The position numbers and the translations under genes are program-made. Source: Cacajao melanocephalus (taxonomy: Eukaryota; Chordata; Mammalia; Primates; Pitheciidae). From it: a stretch of DNA of 64,000 bases. The notes beneath the pieces were generated by a model that searched no databases, was not told the DNA's origin, and was given only the letters and a program-made list of their open reading frames with translations. Location: assembly GCA_963573385.1 (NCBI GenBank), contig CAUYLG010009267.1:1-64000 (forward strand). Reading direction: 5' to 3'. Shown one piece after another: positions 14,823 to 29,345 of the stretch (within the stretch, counting starts at the first letter, position 1; every line of letters starts with the position of its first letter).

Positions 14823-14971
14823 CATCATCCTGCTTCCAGATATGTATCTTATGAACTTAAGGCCATAGATCTTCAAATGTATACATTTAATTGTAAATAT
14901 CCTATAAATCTCCTTTTCAAGGAAGGAGCTAGTTATCAATCTCTTTTGGCTTTTCTCTGCTCATTCAGTCT

Positions 14972-15190
14972 GTTCGGGTTGCTATGACAAAGCTACCTTA
15001 AACTGGGTGGCTTATAAACAACAGAAATCTATTTCTCACAGTTCTGGAGGCTGAGAAGTCCAAGGTCAAGGTGCCAGCAGATGCCGTGTCTGGTGGGCGT
15101 CCACTTTCTGGCTCATAAATGCTGTCTTCTCATTGTTTCTTCATATGGTAGAAGGAGCAAGGATCTCTCTCTGTTACAAGGGTCCTAATC
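14972..15190 (-). mobile_element. MaLR LTR fragment (MLT1/MST type), antisense
   Basis: Antisense LTR end: GTCTGTTCGGGTTGCTATGA, TGGGTGGCTTATAAACAACA, CTCACAGTTCTGGAGGCTGA. It breaks off near 15190 at an Alu fragment, so most of the LTR is missing. Confidence 0.82.
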
Positions 15191-15195
15191 CCTTA

Positions 15196-15262
15196 GGGCA
15201 GTGATTGTGCCACTGCACTCCAGCCTGGATGACAGAGTGAGACCTTGTCTCAAAAAGAAAAA
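15196..15262 (+). repeat. Alu 3' end fragment
   Basis: Only the last part of an Alu right arm (GTGCCACTGCACTCCAGCCT) and its A-rich tail. It is a 5'-truncated insertion next to the LTR fragment. Confidence 0.88.
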
Positions 15263-16305
15263 GCAAATGCAAAAGAAGAAAGCTAGGAGAGGCAGGCCAT
15301 TGAGTTGACCCACACAGGAAGGTGAGGAGGTTACCAGGTGGATGACGTGGAAAAAGGAGGGGAAAGGAAAATAGCAACGAGCCCACGTGAGGACACACAG
15401 GCACGCATGGTCTTTTGCAGACACAAACTAGTTTTGTGTGGCTGAGGGATTCTAACATGCAGGCTTCATGAAGGAGAAAGAAGGGAGAGAGAACATGGGA
15501 GGAGACATCCTATTCCAAGGCCTGCGTGTTGCAGGTTGGGCTGTCTACATGCGGAGATGCAGTTTATGCACAATCTAGGCCAACAAAGGGAGAGGAAGCA
15601 GAGCTGAACAGAGGGAGACTTTGAATTGCAACTGAGACCTCACAAAGCTTCAGCCAACCTCGTGGTGGGGCTCACCCACCTCCTTGCTTTGGGTGTCCCT
15701 GGGAGAGAGGCGCATCTAATGGCAGGTGGGGACGTCAGGCCCCCCTCCCCCGTCCTCTGGCTGTCTCGTCTGCTCCACTTTCTTTTTGGAAGGTCCTGAT
15801 TGGGATGGTGGCATCCACTGAAGCTCTCATTAACCCCTCTGTGGCAGTGAAACGGGAACTGCACCTGGACCAAGACCCAACTGGGGTCAAGAGAGCCACA
15901 CTGTGAAATCTACAGGCCGGCTCTGTATGGCTCTGGCACTGCGTGTGTTGCCTGGAAGTTGTGGGAGGCCGTTCAGAGCCCGAGGGCAGCACCCACCCTC
16001 CCTCGCACACCCCTCGACTTGGTTGTGAACACAACCGTGAGCTCCGTGCTCCCCTCCCTATTCCCTCATTGTTGAATGATTGACAGGCAGTCATATTTGA
16101 CATTTTTGATGGCCCATAGGAGGACTGTGAGCACCACACGAAGGACACACCGGGACATGGTCCAGTTCCAGGGTGTGTCCACTACATAGAAAACCCTTGC
16201 CCGAGGGCTGTTTGTTTCGGAAGGTGGGTAAGGGTGAAGCATGGCAGGGTCACGGGACAGAGCTGTGATTCATTTCTCTTATTGTCAGGCCCTGCCAAAG
16301 ACGCA
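15263..16305. other. Unique DNA
   Basis: About 1 kb without a recognised repeat. A 137-codon minus-strand frame (15735-16148) has no recognisable domain. Confidence 0.5.
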
Positions 16306-16309
16306 TCTT

Positions 16310-16560
16310 GCTTTTCAACATCACGCTGCCTGGGTCTAGATCCTGGCACAAGCACTTACTAGCTGTGTGGCTTTGGTCAAGTTACTTGACTTCTCTGTGC
16401 TGCAGATTCGTCACATTTAAAACAGGAACAGTAATGAATGACAATAATAACTTGGTAGAGCTGTGGAATCATTAGGAAGGTTAAATGCCTTAATACTAAA
16501 GTGCTTAGAATGAGGTCTAATATAGTAAGCACACTAGAAAAGTTAGCTCTTATCGTGAAT
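16310..16560 (-). repeat. MIR, antisense
   Basis: Long MIR copy: CTGCCTGGGTCTAGATCCTG, TTACTAGCTGTGTGGCTTTG, TCAAGTTACTTGACTTCTCT and the AATAATAACTTGGTAGAGCT segment follow the antisense MIR order. Confidence 0.92.
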
Positions 16561-16589
16561 ATTTTAAAGCCACATAAAGATACAACACT

Positions 16590-16889
16590 GGCCTGGTGTG
16601 GTGGCTCACTCCTGTAATCCCAGCACTTTGGGAGGCTGAGGTGGGTGGATCACTTGAGGTCAGGAGTTTGAGACCAGCCTGGCCAACATGGTAAAATCCC
16701 GTCTCTATTAAAAGTACAAAAATTAGCTGGGCATTGTGGTGCATGCCTGTAGTCCCACCTATTCGGGAGACTGAGGCAGGAGAATCACTTGAACACAGGA
16801 GGCGGAAGTTGCAGTGAGCCGAGATCATTCACTGAACTAAAGCCTGAGCCAGAGAACAAGACTCTGTCTCAAAAAAAAAAAAAAAAAAA
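16590..16889 (+). repeat. AluS-like, sense
   Basis: Full-length Alu from GGCCTGGTGTGGTGGCTCAC to a tail of about 19 A. The right arm is locally altered near 16825-16850. Confidence 0.97.
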
Positions 16890-17004
16890 CCCAACAACCC
16901 CAGGTATGGAAGACCTTAGAGACCTCTGGGAAGAAAAGGGATGCTAGAAGGAGAGAAATGGGAATGGATGTGATAATTCCTTCCCTTCTTTAAGTTTTTT
17001 GTGT

Positions 17005-17215
17005 ATGTCAGATGCCCACTATTGTGTGAAGCAGTGGGATTGCCCAAATATGATACAGTCTCTGCTCCTGAGGTTTTCCAGGTTAGGGGGAACATACAAG
17101 CATTGTAAAACGTCTCAGTCCAGTGACCTATGCACTATATCAGAGGTCTTTAAAGATGGCCATGGGAAGCAACTGCCTGGCCAGGAAGGCTTTGGAGGGG
17201 AGGGTGTCACAGGGT
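17005..17215 (-). repeat. L2 fragment, antisense
   Basis: Diverged antisense L2: CCCACTATTGTGTGAAGCAG, then GATACAGTCTCTGCTCCTGA and GGAAGGCTTTGGAGGGG. Confidence 0.6.
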
Positions 17216-17614
17216 GAGGAGGAGTTCAGTGGTGGGGAAGGAGGAGGACACCTCGGGTGGAGGATGGAGAGGGGGAGAAGCAGAGAAGATGGTGGAAGAG
17301 CTTGGGCTGCTCAGCAGAGGGAGAAATTGCCTGTAGTGGAGCAGAGAGAGGTGAAGGTGACACCAGGCCAGCTGGCTCCAGGCTGCCCGGTGTCCGGAAA
17401 TGCCGAGCTCGGAGTTAGGACTTCACTCTGATGGCAAAGAGCAAAGGGCAAAGGGCAAGGGGCAAGGGCGAGATGTGATTAGATTCTGTGTCTGGGAAGA
17501 CCTCTCCGACTTCACAGAGAATGAGTTGGAATGGGGAAGAGAATGGGGCTGGCTAGCAAACATTCATTAGGCTCCTTCGCTGTCGGGATTTGCGTTCCCT
17601 TTTCCTTCCTGGTT

Positions 17615-17765
17615 AGATCCTCGTTACTCAAAGCAAGGTCTGTGGCGTGGCAGGGCTCTCCAGAGCCAGCACCACCTGGGAGCCAGCAGAGATGCAGCAT
17701 CTCAGGCTCCCTCCAGACCTGCCTTTCAACAAGATCCCCAGGGCACTCTAAGCGAATGGGCCATG
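17615..17765. mobile_element. MER5-type hAT MITE
   Basis: CGTTACTCAAAGCAAGGTCT, CACCTGGGAGCCAGCAGAGA and ACAAGATCCCCAGGGCACTC follow the MER5 family layout of non-autonomous hAT elements. Confidence 0.72.
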
Positions 17766-18731
<966 letters not shown>

Positions 18732-18887
18732 CAAAGACCTTTTATAAAAGCTGAAAATACAGCCTGCGGCCCTGCACTATGTTTTTCTCAAACCACTGTA
18801 GAATACATGTGACATTTCAATGTACTGTACAGGAAGAGCCAAGGAAATAATGACAATTCTTTTCTCTATTCAACTTCCTATAATAAT

Positions 18888-18912
18888 TTAAAAAATATAC
18901 ATATATATATCT
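18888..18912. repeat. Short AT dinucleotide tract
   Basis: AAAATATACATATATATAT, a short interrupted TA run. Confidence 0.8.
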
Positions 18913-19231
18913 GCAAAGCTGCCTGGGTGTATCCTACCATGTCAAACCCAGAACCAGATAGCTCATCACATGACATCGAAGTTCAACATACTGTTGTCCC
19001 AGAATGAATGTTCTACTAAACAGTTAATCATTCTTTTATTCCAACTCAGGAAAGGGAAGAGAGATGAAGGAAACTGGGGGGAGGAACAGAACTTACTTTT
19101 TCTAATATATCAAGGGTAAATCTTAAAGAGACACTCCTATAACCTATTCCAACAAAGACATCCTAACAAATAACTTGACATTAAAACAAACTGAAACAGG
19201 ATTATAACCTAATATAGTACAGTGGGTAGAC

Positions 19232-19425
19232 CAAGGCCTCTCAGCTTTGGCACTATGGCCATATGAGGCTGTGTGATTCTTTGTAGGGGGGCTGTCCTGT
19301 ACATTATGGGATGCTTGTAGCATCTCTGGCCTCAACCCACTGGATGCCAGTAGTAGCTCCTCAGCTGTGACAACCCAGTGTCCCTAGACATTGCCAAAGT
19401 CACCCCTGGTCAAGATCAACTAGAT
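19232..19425 (-). mobile_element. MER20 hAT MITE, antisense
   Basis: Follows MER20 in reverse: GCCTCTCAGCTTTGGCACTA, GGGGGCTGTCCTGTACATTA, CCACTGGATGCCAGTAGTAG and GACATTGCCAAAGTCACCCC. Confidence 0.88.
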
Positions 19426-19439
19426 TAGATGAAAGAATT

Positions 19440-19640
19440 AAAAACTGGGCTGGCTGGATTCACACCCCAGCTGTGCCATTGACCAGCTCTATGATCTTGA
19501 AAAAGTCTCTTAGTCTCTCTTGAGCTCAATTTCTTCATCTGTAAAGATGGGGATACCTGACAGGATTACTATAGGATTAGTACTTTAATATGCATCATTT
19601 AGTACATAGCAAGTGTTCAATACCTACTATTTTGGGGATG
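19440..19640 (-). repeat. MIR, antisense
   Basis: TTCACACCCCAGCTGTGCCA, TTCTTCATCTGTAAAGATGG and CATAGCAAGTGTTCAATACC match antisense MIR in order. Confidence 0.88.
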
Positions 19641-20822
19641 ATCATGATGTCCTCTCACCTGAGGTAAAATATTGGAACCAATAAAGTAGAATGACTCATT
19701 GATAAGAAGATTAAAGACACACACCACATCTTACGTTATCACATGGGGAAAAATTCTGCTGCAGTGAACAAAAGCATTGGTTTGCCCTACATTCACGCCT
19801 GGCTAAAAGAAAAGCACTACACACATCGGATTAGCTGAGAAGCTCTGCAAATTCTGAAGGACTCAAACAGCCTTAATAGGGGTGCTGGACTTAACCTTGG
19901 AAATCTGGAAAACAACAGGGCACAGTGTATACAGCGAAAAAAGAACAGAGGGCCTTTTAGAAGAGCTGCAAGCCTAAAACGAAATCCTCCTTTGCTGTAA
20001 AAAAACCCCTGCTGTCTCACTGAAGCGCCTCACTTAGAGTGTCCCTGCAGGATCTGAAGTGACTGGCCATCTTTGCTGAAGAGTGCAGGGGTCTCCTCCT
20101 GGAAGCTTTGACTTTCACAGGATCCTTGAGGACAGAAGCAGAAGCATCATAGGGTTCTCTAAGATGCTGATCCAAGAGCTCTGGCAGAGCCTGGGGCTGG
20201 GGAGTGCGTGAAATAGAGTTGAAACGGATGGAAGAGCCCTCAGCTTTGGGTTGATTTCATTATGGTTGCATAGATCAAGCAAGATGTGAACTTTAGATGG
20301 ATTGCAACACGTTGTGTTATCAGTGTGTTCTCTGGTTATTTAATTTTCATCTGATCTTATCTCAGGTTTCCCAAGATGCTTCTGAAGGTTTTCATGTGCA
20401 CAGTCTAAGCCACACTATCTTTTCTCCTGCCAATATTCCATGTTCCCAGAACGTGTGTAGATGGGGTAAAGTTTTATATAGCACAAATTAGTACTTCTGG
20501 GGCCTCTCCCTTGCCTGTAGCAAATTCCTTAGGGGTTGAAAGAAAAAAGTCTCTATCAAGTTCTCCTTGTTTTTCTTTTTGGTATATCTTTAACCGATAC
20601 AATCATCCCAAGGCCTTGTTTCATTTTTACATATTACTCATCTATTTATTCATTTTATATTTCATTTTATCTTGCATTTAAGTCTTCAGATTTCAATATC
20701 AACTTGAGTATTATCAGGGTTATTTTTTATGCCAAAATGCTCAGAAATAAAGATGTACAGTTTTACCTGGGTCTTTTTTATTTTTTAATTTTTATTTTTA
20801 TTTGCCCCTGGACACACCATTA
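19641..20822. other. Unique DNA, no gene seen
   Basis: No repeat is recognised with confidence. The last 300 bases are AT-rich with a 96-codon hydrophobic plus-strand frame (20536-20826), which is what AT-rich chance frames look like. Confidence 0.45.
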
Positions 20823-21240
20823 TTAGTCAGGATCCTGGCCAAAAAAAAAAAAAAAAAAAAGACAGTTGAACTGGAAAGAATATTAATGAAACACTTTGAG
20901 CAGAGTTAAAGGAATGAGCCTGGCGTGGTGAGGCACCCAGAACCAGGAATAGTGAGAAGCTCTAATCCCCATACCCAATGTGGGGGGTGAGGACAGAATT
21001 GTCAGAGACTGGTAAGAAATGAGCCTCCTGCAGGGGGGCAGCCACATGGGGACACAGCCACCAGCAGTGCCTGGACTGTCACAAGGGAGCAGGGAGAATA
21101 ATACCCTTACCTCTCGCCTGTCTCACTTTTTGATTTTCTGATGGTGCCTCTAGTTGGCCAATCTTGATGGTCCAGTCCAGAGAGTTTAGCCTCCCTGACC
21201 CAGAGAGGGGCAGAGAATGATGTTTATTTGTCTATTTCCC
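20823..21240 (-). repeat. Old interspersed repeat, class uncertain
   Basis: Contains ATTAGTCAGGATCCTGGCC, a homopolymer A20, then GCCTGTCTCACTTTTTGATT and TGATGGTGCCTCTAGTTGGC. This matches a familiar mammalian repeat in reverse orientation that I cannot name with certainty. A related segment in the other orientation may lie at 35640-35930. Confidence 0.5.
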
Positions 21241-21604
21241 ACACTGCACTGATTCACAGAGAATAGATCTGGAATGAGGCAGGGATAAGGCACAAACGGA
21301 ATAACCAACACCAGCCTCCTCTTCATTTCTGGTTGTTGAAATTCTCATTAGGTGATTAATAGGTGAGCAATTCTCAGTAGATGATCAGTGGTGACGGTGT
21401 GTGACAATGCATGCCCACTCTATTCTTGTGATGAAATCCACGTCATGCATTTGTGGGAAATACGTATGTATTTTTTTTTTCAGTTTAAGAAACTTCTCTT
21501 TCTTCTGCTTGATCAGCCTTGTGTCTCTGTTCAGAGTGGATGGCTATCTTAGAAGCCTAATGCCTATCAGAGAGAATGTGTTAGAAATGGTTATTCTCAG
21601 TCTC

Positions 21605-21712
21605 AATTCTAGATCTACTGAACCAGGAACTCTGAGGCTGGGGCCCAGCCATGAGTGGCAACAAACCCCCCAGGCGACTCCAACACATGGTCAAGTTTGA
21701 GAAGCACTGGAC
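21605..21712. mobile_element. MER5-type hAT MITE fragment
   Basis: GATCTACTGAACCAGGAACT, GGGGCCCAGCCATGAGTGGC and TCAAGTTTGAGAAGCACTGG follow the 3' half of MER5-family elements. Confidence 0.75.
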
Positions 21713-22053
21713 TAGATCCTGTACAGAACTTCTCTGGTGCTTCTCTCACTCCACTTTCTGTTCTAGGTGTTGCTGTGCCAACCAGCAGCACACAGGTGTA
21801 GCTGGGTAAACCTTACCTCAGCTATACCCCATATCTATTTTATGCTCCTGGGCTCCTTTACTCCCACAGTGGGGGATTACTGGGGGGCCTGCTCAGCTGT
21901 TCTGAGCTTGGACAAACCTGGAAAGGCTGAGGAGTAAATTAACAGCCCAGGGAAGCCCTGGACCAATGGAGGATGGGAACCAGGGGCTAGATCACTCCTC
22001 ATGCTCCTGGGATGGAGGTACATTCTAAGTGACTCCTCAGAGGCACCCAGTCA

Positions 22054-23147
<1,094 letters not shown>

Positions 23148-23250
23148 AGAACTGCTTGAACCTGGGAGGCGGAGGTTGCAGTGAGCTGAGATTGCGCCAC
23201 TGCACTCTAACCTGGGTGACAGAGTGAGACTCTACCTTAAAAAAAATTAT
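23148..23250 (+). repeat. 5'-truncated Alu
   Basis: Right-arm end only (GCTTGAACCTGGGAGGCGGA to the A-tail near 23240). Confidence 0.92.
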
Positions 23251-23364
23251 ATAATATATATGGGCCAAACTTTGTGTGTATGCACATGCAACCTATAGTT
23301 ATAAATACTATAAAGTGCTTGAGTAAATGAGAAATATCTGTGAGGTGAGCTGCTTCTCCTTCTA

Positions 23365-23660
23365 GTTAGAATGTGCCAGGCTTTGGGAATGCAAAAATAA
23401 AAGCTATCATCTCTGCCTAAGGACTTTACAGGTTATCAAGGGATTTGGATGAGCAACTCAACCCTCAGAGAACAGGCTGGTGAGAACACAGGGACTGGGC
23501 ATAGCAGGCTGGCATCTCAGTGTGAGCTGGATGGTGTCTCATTTAACCCTGGGCACCAACCACCCTCTAACATAGTCCTGGGCACAAATAAATTAAATTC
23601 AGGGTAGCTTCCTGGAGGAGGTGACTTGTTAACTGGAAGTCCAGTATGTGGGTTTTTGTC
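23365..23660 (-). repeat. L2 fragment, antisense
   Basis: GTGCCAGGCTTTGGGAATGC, AAGGACTTTACAGGTTATCA and GGTAGCTTCCTGGAGGAGGT match the antisense L2 3' region in order. Confidence 0.75.
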
Positions 23661-23776
23661 TGCACACATCATCATGCAGTTGTGAATACACTGGCCAAGG
23701 AGAGACCTAGCTGACCCATCTCTTAGGAAGGCAGTTTTTGTGTCCAAAATCAGTGGAAAAAGAAACACTGATGTAG

Positions 23777-24176
23777 GCTGGGCATGATGGCTCACACCTG
23801 CAATCCCAGCCCTTCGGGGGGCAGAGGCGGGCAGATCGCTTGAGCCCAGGGGTTGGAGATCAGCCTGGGCAACACAGTGAGACTCCATCTTTACAAAAGT
23901 AAAAAATGTAGCTCAGCATGGTGGTGCGCACCTGTTGTTTCAGCTATTCAGAAGGCTGAGGCGGGAGAATCACTTGAGCCTGGGATGTTGAAGCTGTTGT
24001 GAGCCGCGATAGTGCCATTTTCTCCAACCTGGGTGACAGGGTAAGGTTGTTGATGGTGTACGCCTGGAGTCCCCACTCTGAAGGAGGCTGAGGTGGGAGG
24101 ATCGCTTGAGCTTAGGAGTTAGAATCTACCTTTGGCAACATAGTGAGACCTTGTTTCTATTAAAAAAAAAAAAAAA
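23777..24176 (+). repeat. Alu followed by an extra left-arm unit
   Basis: A J-type Alu dimer (23777-24049) runs straight into a third unit (24050-24176) of left-arm character (GAGGCTGAGGTGGGAGGATC, GGCAACATAGTGAGACCTTG), ending in an A-tail. It may be a trimer or two adjacent insertions. Confidence 0.88.
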
Positions 24177-24559
24177 CAACCAAAACATTGGGCCCATTCC
24201 TGCCTTACGTGTTACGCATTGGATCCACAACGGTAGTGTGTAATTTGTCATTATAAATTTTACGACTAAAAATTAGAAAAGTCTTTGTGTGTTCCTTAGA
24301 CAGCTGTAATGTCTTTCCACTCCTTTCTTTTGATAATTCATCCATATAACCTCTTCTTTTTTCCATTCACTTTATATTTCTTTGCCACAAAAGACTGAAC
24401 AACCTTCACCCCTGGAAGAAAAACTTATTCATCAAGTCCCCCCACCTTTTTTTTTGTTTTGTTTGCAGGTGGCCCCAGGACTCCTGGAAGATGATATGTG
24501 GCAATAACTGTCACCCAGAGCCACCAAAGCATTTCACCTGCCTGCCTTGTAGCGCTTCT

Positions 24560-24715
24560 GCTTGATGTCACTGCTATTTGTATATTAATTAGACTGGGGG
24601 TTTCCCGAGAGTGGTTTGTGTCTCCCCGACCCCCGTGTCTCCCCCGGGACCCAGCACAGTGTCAGCCACCCCAGAGCAGCAAAATAAATGGGACTGGTTG
24701 AATGAATAAGCTAAG
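24560..24715 (+). repeat. L2-like tail
   Basis: CACAGTGTCAGCCACCCCAG followed by AAATAAATGGGACTGGTTGA and ATGAATAAG resembles a LINE2 3' end. Confidence 0.55.
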
Positions 24716-26018
24716 GCCAGCTAACTGCTCTCAAGCGCCTTTAATTATGGTCTTTGGTGCCCTCTTACTGCTTCATCTTATTTATCACTCTTTTCCTGAT
24801 ACCTTTTAATATAGAATGCAGACATGAAAACGTGTGCATGCACACACATGCACGCTGGCTTAATATATGCGCAGTGGAAGCTGAATAAAAGATCTCGCTA
24901 GGACGCTTCCACACTTGTTAAGACAGTTCCAAAAACACATTAAAAAATGATGGATTGTGCCATCCCAGCTCCTTGTTCATTTTAGCACGATAGAATTTCT
25001 TGATAGTGTCTGATTTCAGAGCACACCTGTAGACCTGGTGACAGCCTGGGCTCCTGGGTGGGTTTGGAAAAGAGCTTATTTGTTTTAAAGCTAAAATTCA
25101 ACTGCAAGTTTTTACATGTTGTTTAGCGGCAGCAGCTGATGCAAAGCTTTGTCAACACAGAACTTTCCACACCTCGGGTTTCAACTATAGTAAGTGGATT
25201 ACTATGTAAGACTGGCATTGGGTTTTTGGCGTTGAAAATGAATGAAGTAGCTTGGAGAAATTAAAACTCATGCTCTTTATCTTCCTTTGAGTTACAATCT
25301 TTTAATTTTAAGAATTTTCAGAATTTGGGCCTTTTTACTTTTTACTTTTCTACAGCGCTTTTGAGTTTCCTGGTTCCAGCCAGCACGCCTGGATAGAAAT
25401 GGAAAGCGCCCAGTGCTTGTGTCGGTGAGGTGATCGTCTTTCCCGAAGAAGGAAGTGTCCTTGCCTGGAGTCTGAAAAGCTAATCTCGCCATGCTCTAGT
25501 TTGCCGTGCTAGAAGCGCCAGGCTTTCTTTGCAGCCCTGTCCCGGGCCCACGTGGTTTTTGTAGCTGGCATATCCCTTTGTCTTTTTGCTGTGCCCCTCG
25601 TTGCTCATCCTTGACAAAACATCCTGTTCTCAGTGAAAGATCCAGGGAAACTTTGCTCACTATACCAGGTCCCTCCCAATGTTACACGTTTTTGTGGATG
25701 ATAACCCCTTTTGCACAATTTTTCATACAATCGGCAGGAAAAAAATCTCTCTCTGCACATACCATGGCTTAGGCAGCTATGAGCCTCAAAAATAAGATGG
25801 AAACCAGAGCATAAGGCAAGATTAAAAAAGAAGGCACTGCTTAAAATCGAAGCGAATGAGACTTTCACACCATGAATGGGATGAGCTGCATGTGAGAAAA
25901 CCGCTAATTGTAATGTAGCCTTTGTGCTGTGATTTTCTATGGTTATGACAATTATACATTTTTTAGAAATTCACATCTTAGTAAGTATTTTTAGAGTTTA
26001 TTATGTGCTTATTTCTAT
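24716..26018. other. Repeat-free unique block
   Basis: About 1.3 kb between an L2 tail and an Alu with no recognisable repeat and a fair number of retained CpG. No convincing coding frame was found. It is a reasonable candidate for a constrained non-coding element. Confidence 0.5.
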
Positions 26019-26027
26019 TAAAGACTT

Positions 26028-26316
26028 AATTTTTTTTTTTGAGATGGAGTTTCATTCTGTCGCCTAGGCTGGAGTGCAGTGGCACGATCTCGGCTCACTG
26101 CAACCTCCGGGTTCAAGCAGTTCTCCTGCCTCAGCCTCCTGAGTAGCTGGGATAACAGGCGTGTGCCACCATGCCCAGCTAATTTTTTAAATATTTTTAG
26201 TAGAGACGGGGTTTCACCATTTGGCCAGACTGGTCTCGAACTCCTCATCTTGTGATCCACCCGCCTTGGCCTCCCAAAGTGCTGGGATTACAGGCATGAG
26301 CCACTGCACCCAGCCC
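26028..26316 (-). repeat. AluS-like, antisense, inside L1M
   Basis: Antisense Alu flanked by TAAAGACTT on both sides (26019-26027 and 26317-26325). A small internal deletion lies in the left-hand part (CAACCTCCGGGTTCAAGC). Confidence 0.97.
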
Positions 26317-26824
<508 letters not shown>

Positions 26825-26861
26825 ACATTTTTTATGTACATGATCAACTTTTAACCAGAAA

Positions 26862-26975
26862 TAAGTAGGTTACAAATGAAGAAACTGAGGCCCATAGAAG
26901 GGAAGTAATTCTGTACAAGGACACCAGCTAGGGTGTGGCAGAGCTGGCACTAGAAACTAAGCCTCTGGGTGCTTC
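26862..26975 (+). repeat. MIR
   Basis: ACAAATGAAGAAACTGAGGC, GGACACCAGCTAGGGTGTGG and CAGAGCTGGCACTAGAAACT match the MIR 3' half. Confidence 0.87.
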
Positions 26976-28259
26976 GCATACTTCTAGGACTAAAGAAATT
27001 ATGGTCTTTTCTTAGATAGCTTTAGGAAGCAGCCCTTCTGAAATGGGATCGACCACACATAGTGCATCATCTTGTCACCATGGGCAAACAGAAGGGGTCT
27101 GAGCCTCTGGGGGTGCTGAAAGGGAGGACGAAGTTAAGAATATTGCTTCCAGTACCGTCGAAGGAGAAAGACATTGCGTTTAACGAACATGAACACGTCG
27201 GTCACTAAAGAAGTTTATTCACCATTCAGTAAGAGATATTCTATCAGCCTCTATCTAATGCATCCTATCCAGATGAAGCAAGCTCCAGAGTCATTCAACT
27301 CCTTTCACTTTGGTTTGGTGTATCACACACATCTGGCTAAAAAAATTCTGCTTCATTAGTACACAGCAGGTGGAGACGGGGTGTCCTAGCTATTGGACAA
27401 GAAAACTATACTCATTGGAAACGTTTGTCTTTTGCTCTGAAATTAAGGCCATGGCTTTCTGGTTTGTGAATGAGGCTCTTGGATTTGTCAGCATCAACTG
27501 ACTCCCAGGTGAACTAGACTTGATGGAGTTTCTGTGAGGCTGAGCAAGAGACCTTCAATTCATGATGATCTCCTCAAGCGCGGTCTTCTGAGTCCCAGCT
27601 GATTCCACCAGCTCACCTGCTTCATTATATGGTGTGAAAAGATATCTGATTAGAGGGTCCACTGAAACAACACCCTCCCCACTAGCATTTTCCATTTGAA
27701 GAGATTGTTGTCATCATCTAGTCTAATCTCTGCCCCATTGGTAGAGGTCCCATGGGACCTAGTGGTCACCTAAGCCAGCAGTGAGCTTGTGACCTCAAAC
27801 TTTATTCTCCTTGGGATAGCTCTAATTGTTAAAATTTGTTTGTCTTTATTTATTGAGTTGAATTTTTTCAGACTGCAAGTTCATTTCTCTAGAGAAATGA
27901 ACAGAGTAAATCTATTTCACCCACATGAACAGCTTTTGAAATATTAGACTTGCAGGAATTATATATAAGATACAAAAATTTTCTTACAGTGAATTTCTCT
28001 TTTCCCTAACCATTTAAGAACTGTTCAGTTTAAGAGAAGAATGTGACTGGGTGACTTTTGTATTGTAGGCAGACGGTTAAATCTGACTGAAAGGAGAGCT
28101 GAGTTTAAGTGTTTTCACCTTCCATTATGTGGTGACTGTCAGGAACTGTGAAGGTTCTGAGATTTTACCCTATTTTCAAATAAAACGAGTGAGCATGCCA
28201 CAGTTACAAGATGCTGGCAGAAGACATGAGAGTCCTGGTTTAGAGATAAAGGACAGTTT
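26976..28259. other. Unique DNA
   Basis: No repeat is recognised with confidence. There is no gene signal beyond short frames near 27174-27501. Confidence 0.5.
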
Positions 28260-28680
28260 ACTACTTACAGAAATAGCAGTAGCCTGAGTACCATCATTTT
28301 CTTGTACTGGTTCCCCAAGCCCCAGTTTCCACAGGGCAGGCAAGCAAGGCCAGGTGACAATTCCACAAACAGGGTGTGTTCCAGGAGAGGAGCCCTGAGT
28401 TTAGGAAACCCCAATCTTTTATTATGGGCAGTAAGTAAACCTGCCAACCTTTGTCTGGGGGAAGACATTATCTTTACTCTACTGGACAGCAAACAAACCA
28501 GCCCTTTGCTCCAGAGGAAAGCACTACCTCTATCTTCAAAGGCTGTTCTGTATACAAACATCATTGCAAAGGTTGGAGCAGAGTCACTGCTTCTGCTTGC
28601 AAGAAAATCAGAAACAAGAGAGACCCCTGGAGAACTGCCTCCCGTTAGCAGCCACCTTTGACTTTATTTCAACTCTTCCA
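28260..28680. repeat. Probable old LTR-like repeat with internal duplication
   Basis: Contains two adjacent related units of 58 and 57 bases (28426-28483 and 28484-28540). Both start with a GRCAG-AA motif, share AAACC-GCC and CTTTG blocks, and carry a GGAA and TATCTT spacing. The overall style resembles an old LTR; the family is not identified. Confidence 0.45.
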
Positions 28681-29345
28681 TACAAATCTTTAAATCATCT
28701 AAACCAGTGCACTTATTTTTATAAACCTCCTACCAAACCAAAACTTCATGCCAAAAGATAAAGGAGCGAGAAAGAAGAAAAGGGAAGGTGAGAGCTGAAT
28801 TAATTCATTATTTTCCTACTAAGTTTTATTTAAAACTTCCTCTATTAAGTTCTTTTCATTCACATCCAAGAGGCTGTTTCTCCTCCATATAATGCAGAGT
28901 TCTAGAAGTTGATTTCTAGCAATGCATGAATTCAACTGAAAGAGTATTATGGACTATATGAAAACTAGAAGTTTTATAAGACAAAAGATAAAATAAAGCA
29001 TGCTATTAAAAGTCAAGTGAGAGACTTGGATAAAACTTGATGACTTTTTCAAATAGACCGAAGACTAATAACCAGACAATTGCTCCTATGTTCCCTACTG
29101 CAAAACAACAACAACAACAGAAAAAACACAAAAAAATCCAACAAGCCAATAGAAAAAGGACAGAGGATCTGAATGAGTAATTCTAGAAAGGGAAATAGAA
29201 TGACTGATATTCTTATGGAGAAATGTTTAACCTCAAGCACTCTTCACATAAAAGCAAGTTTAGATAATGAGCTAGCCTCAGTATATTGGTAAAGATGTGA
29301 AAGATTGCTAATAGCCAGTATTGGTGAGAAAGTTAAAATAAGCAC

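Noticed and set aside
16310..16560. tRNA-like blocks in MIR copies
   Set aside because: MIR is tRNA-derived; no cloverleaf or intact promoter boxes as in a functional tRNA gene.
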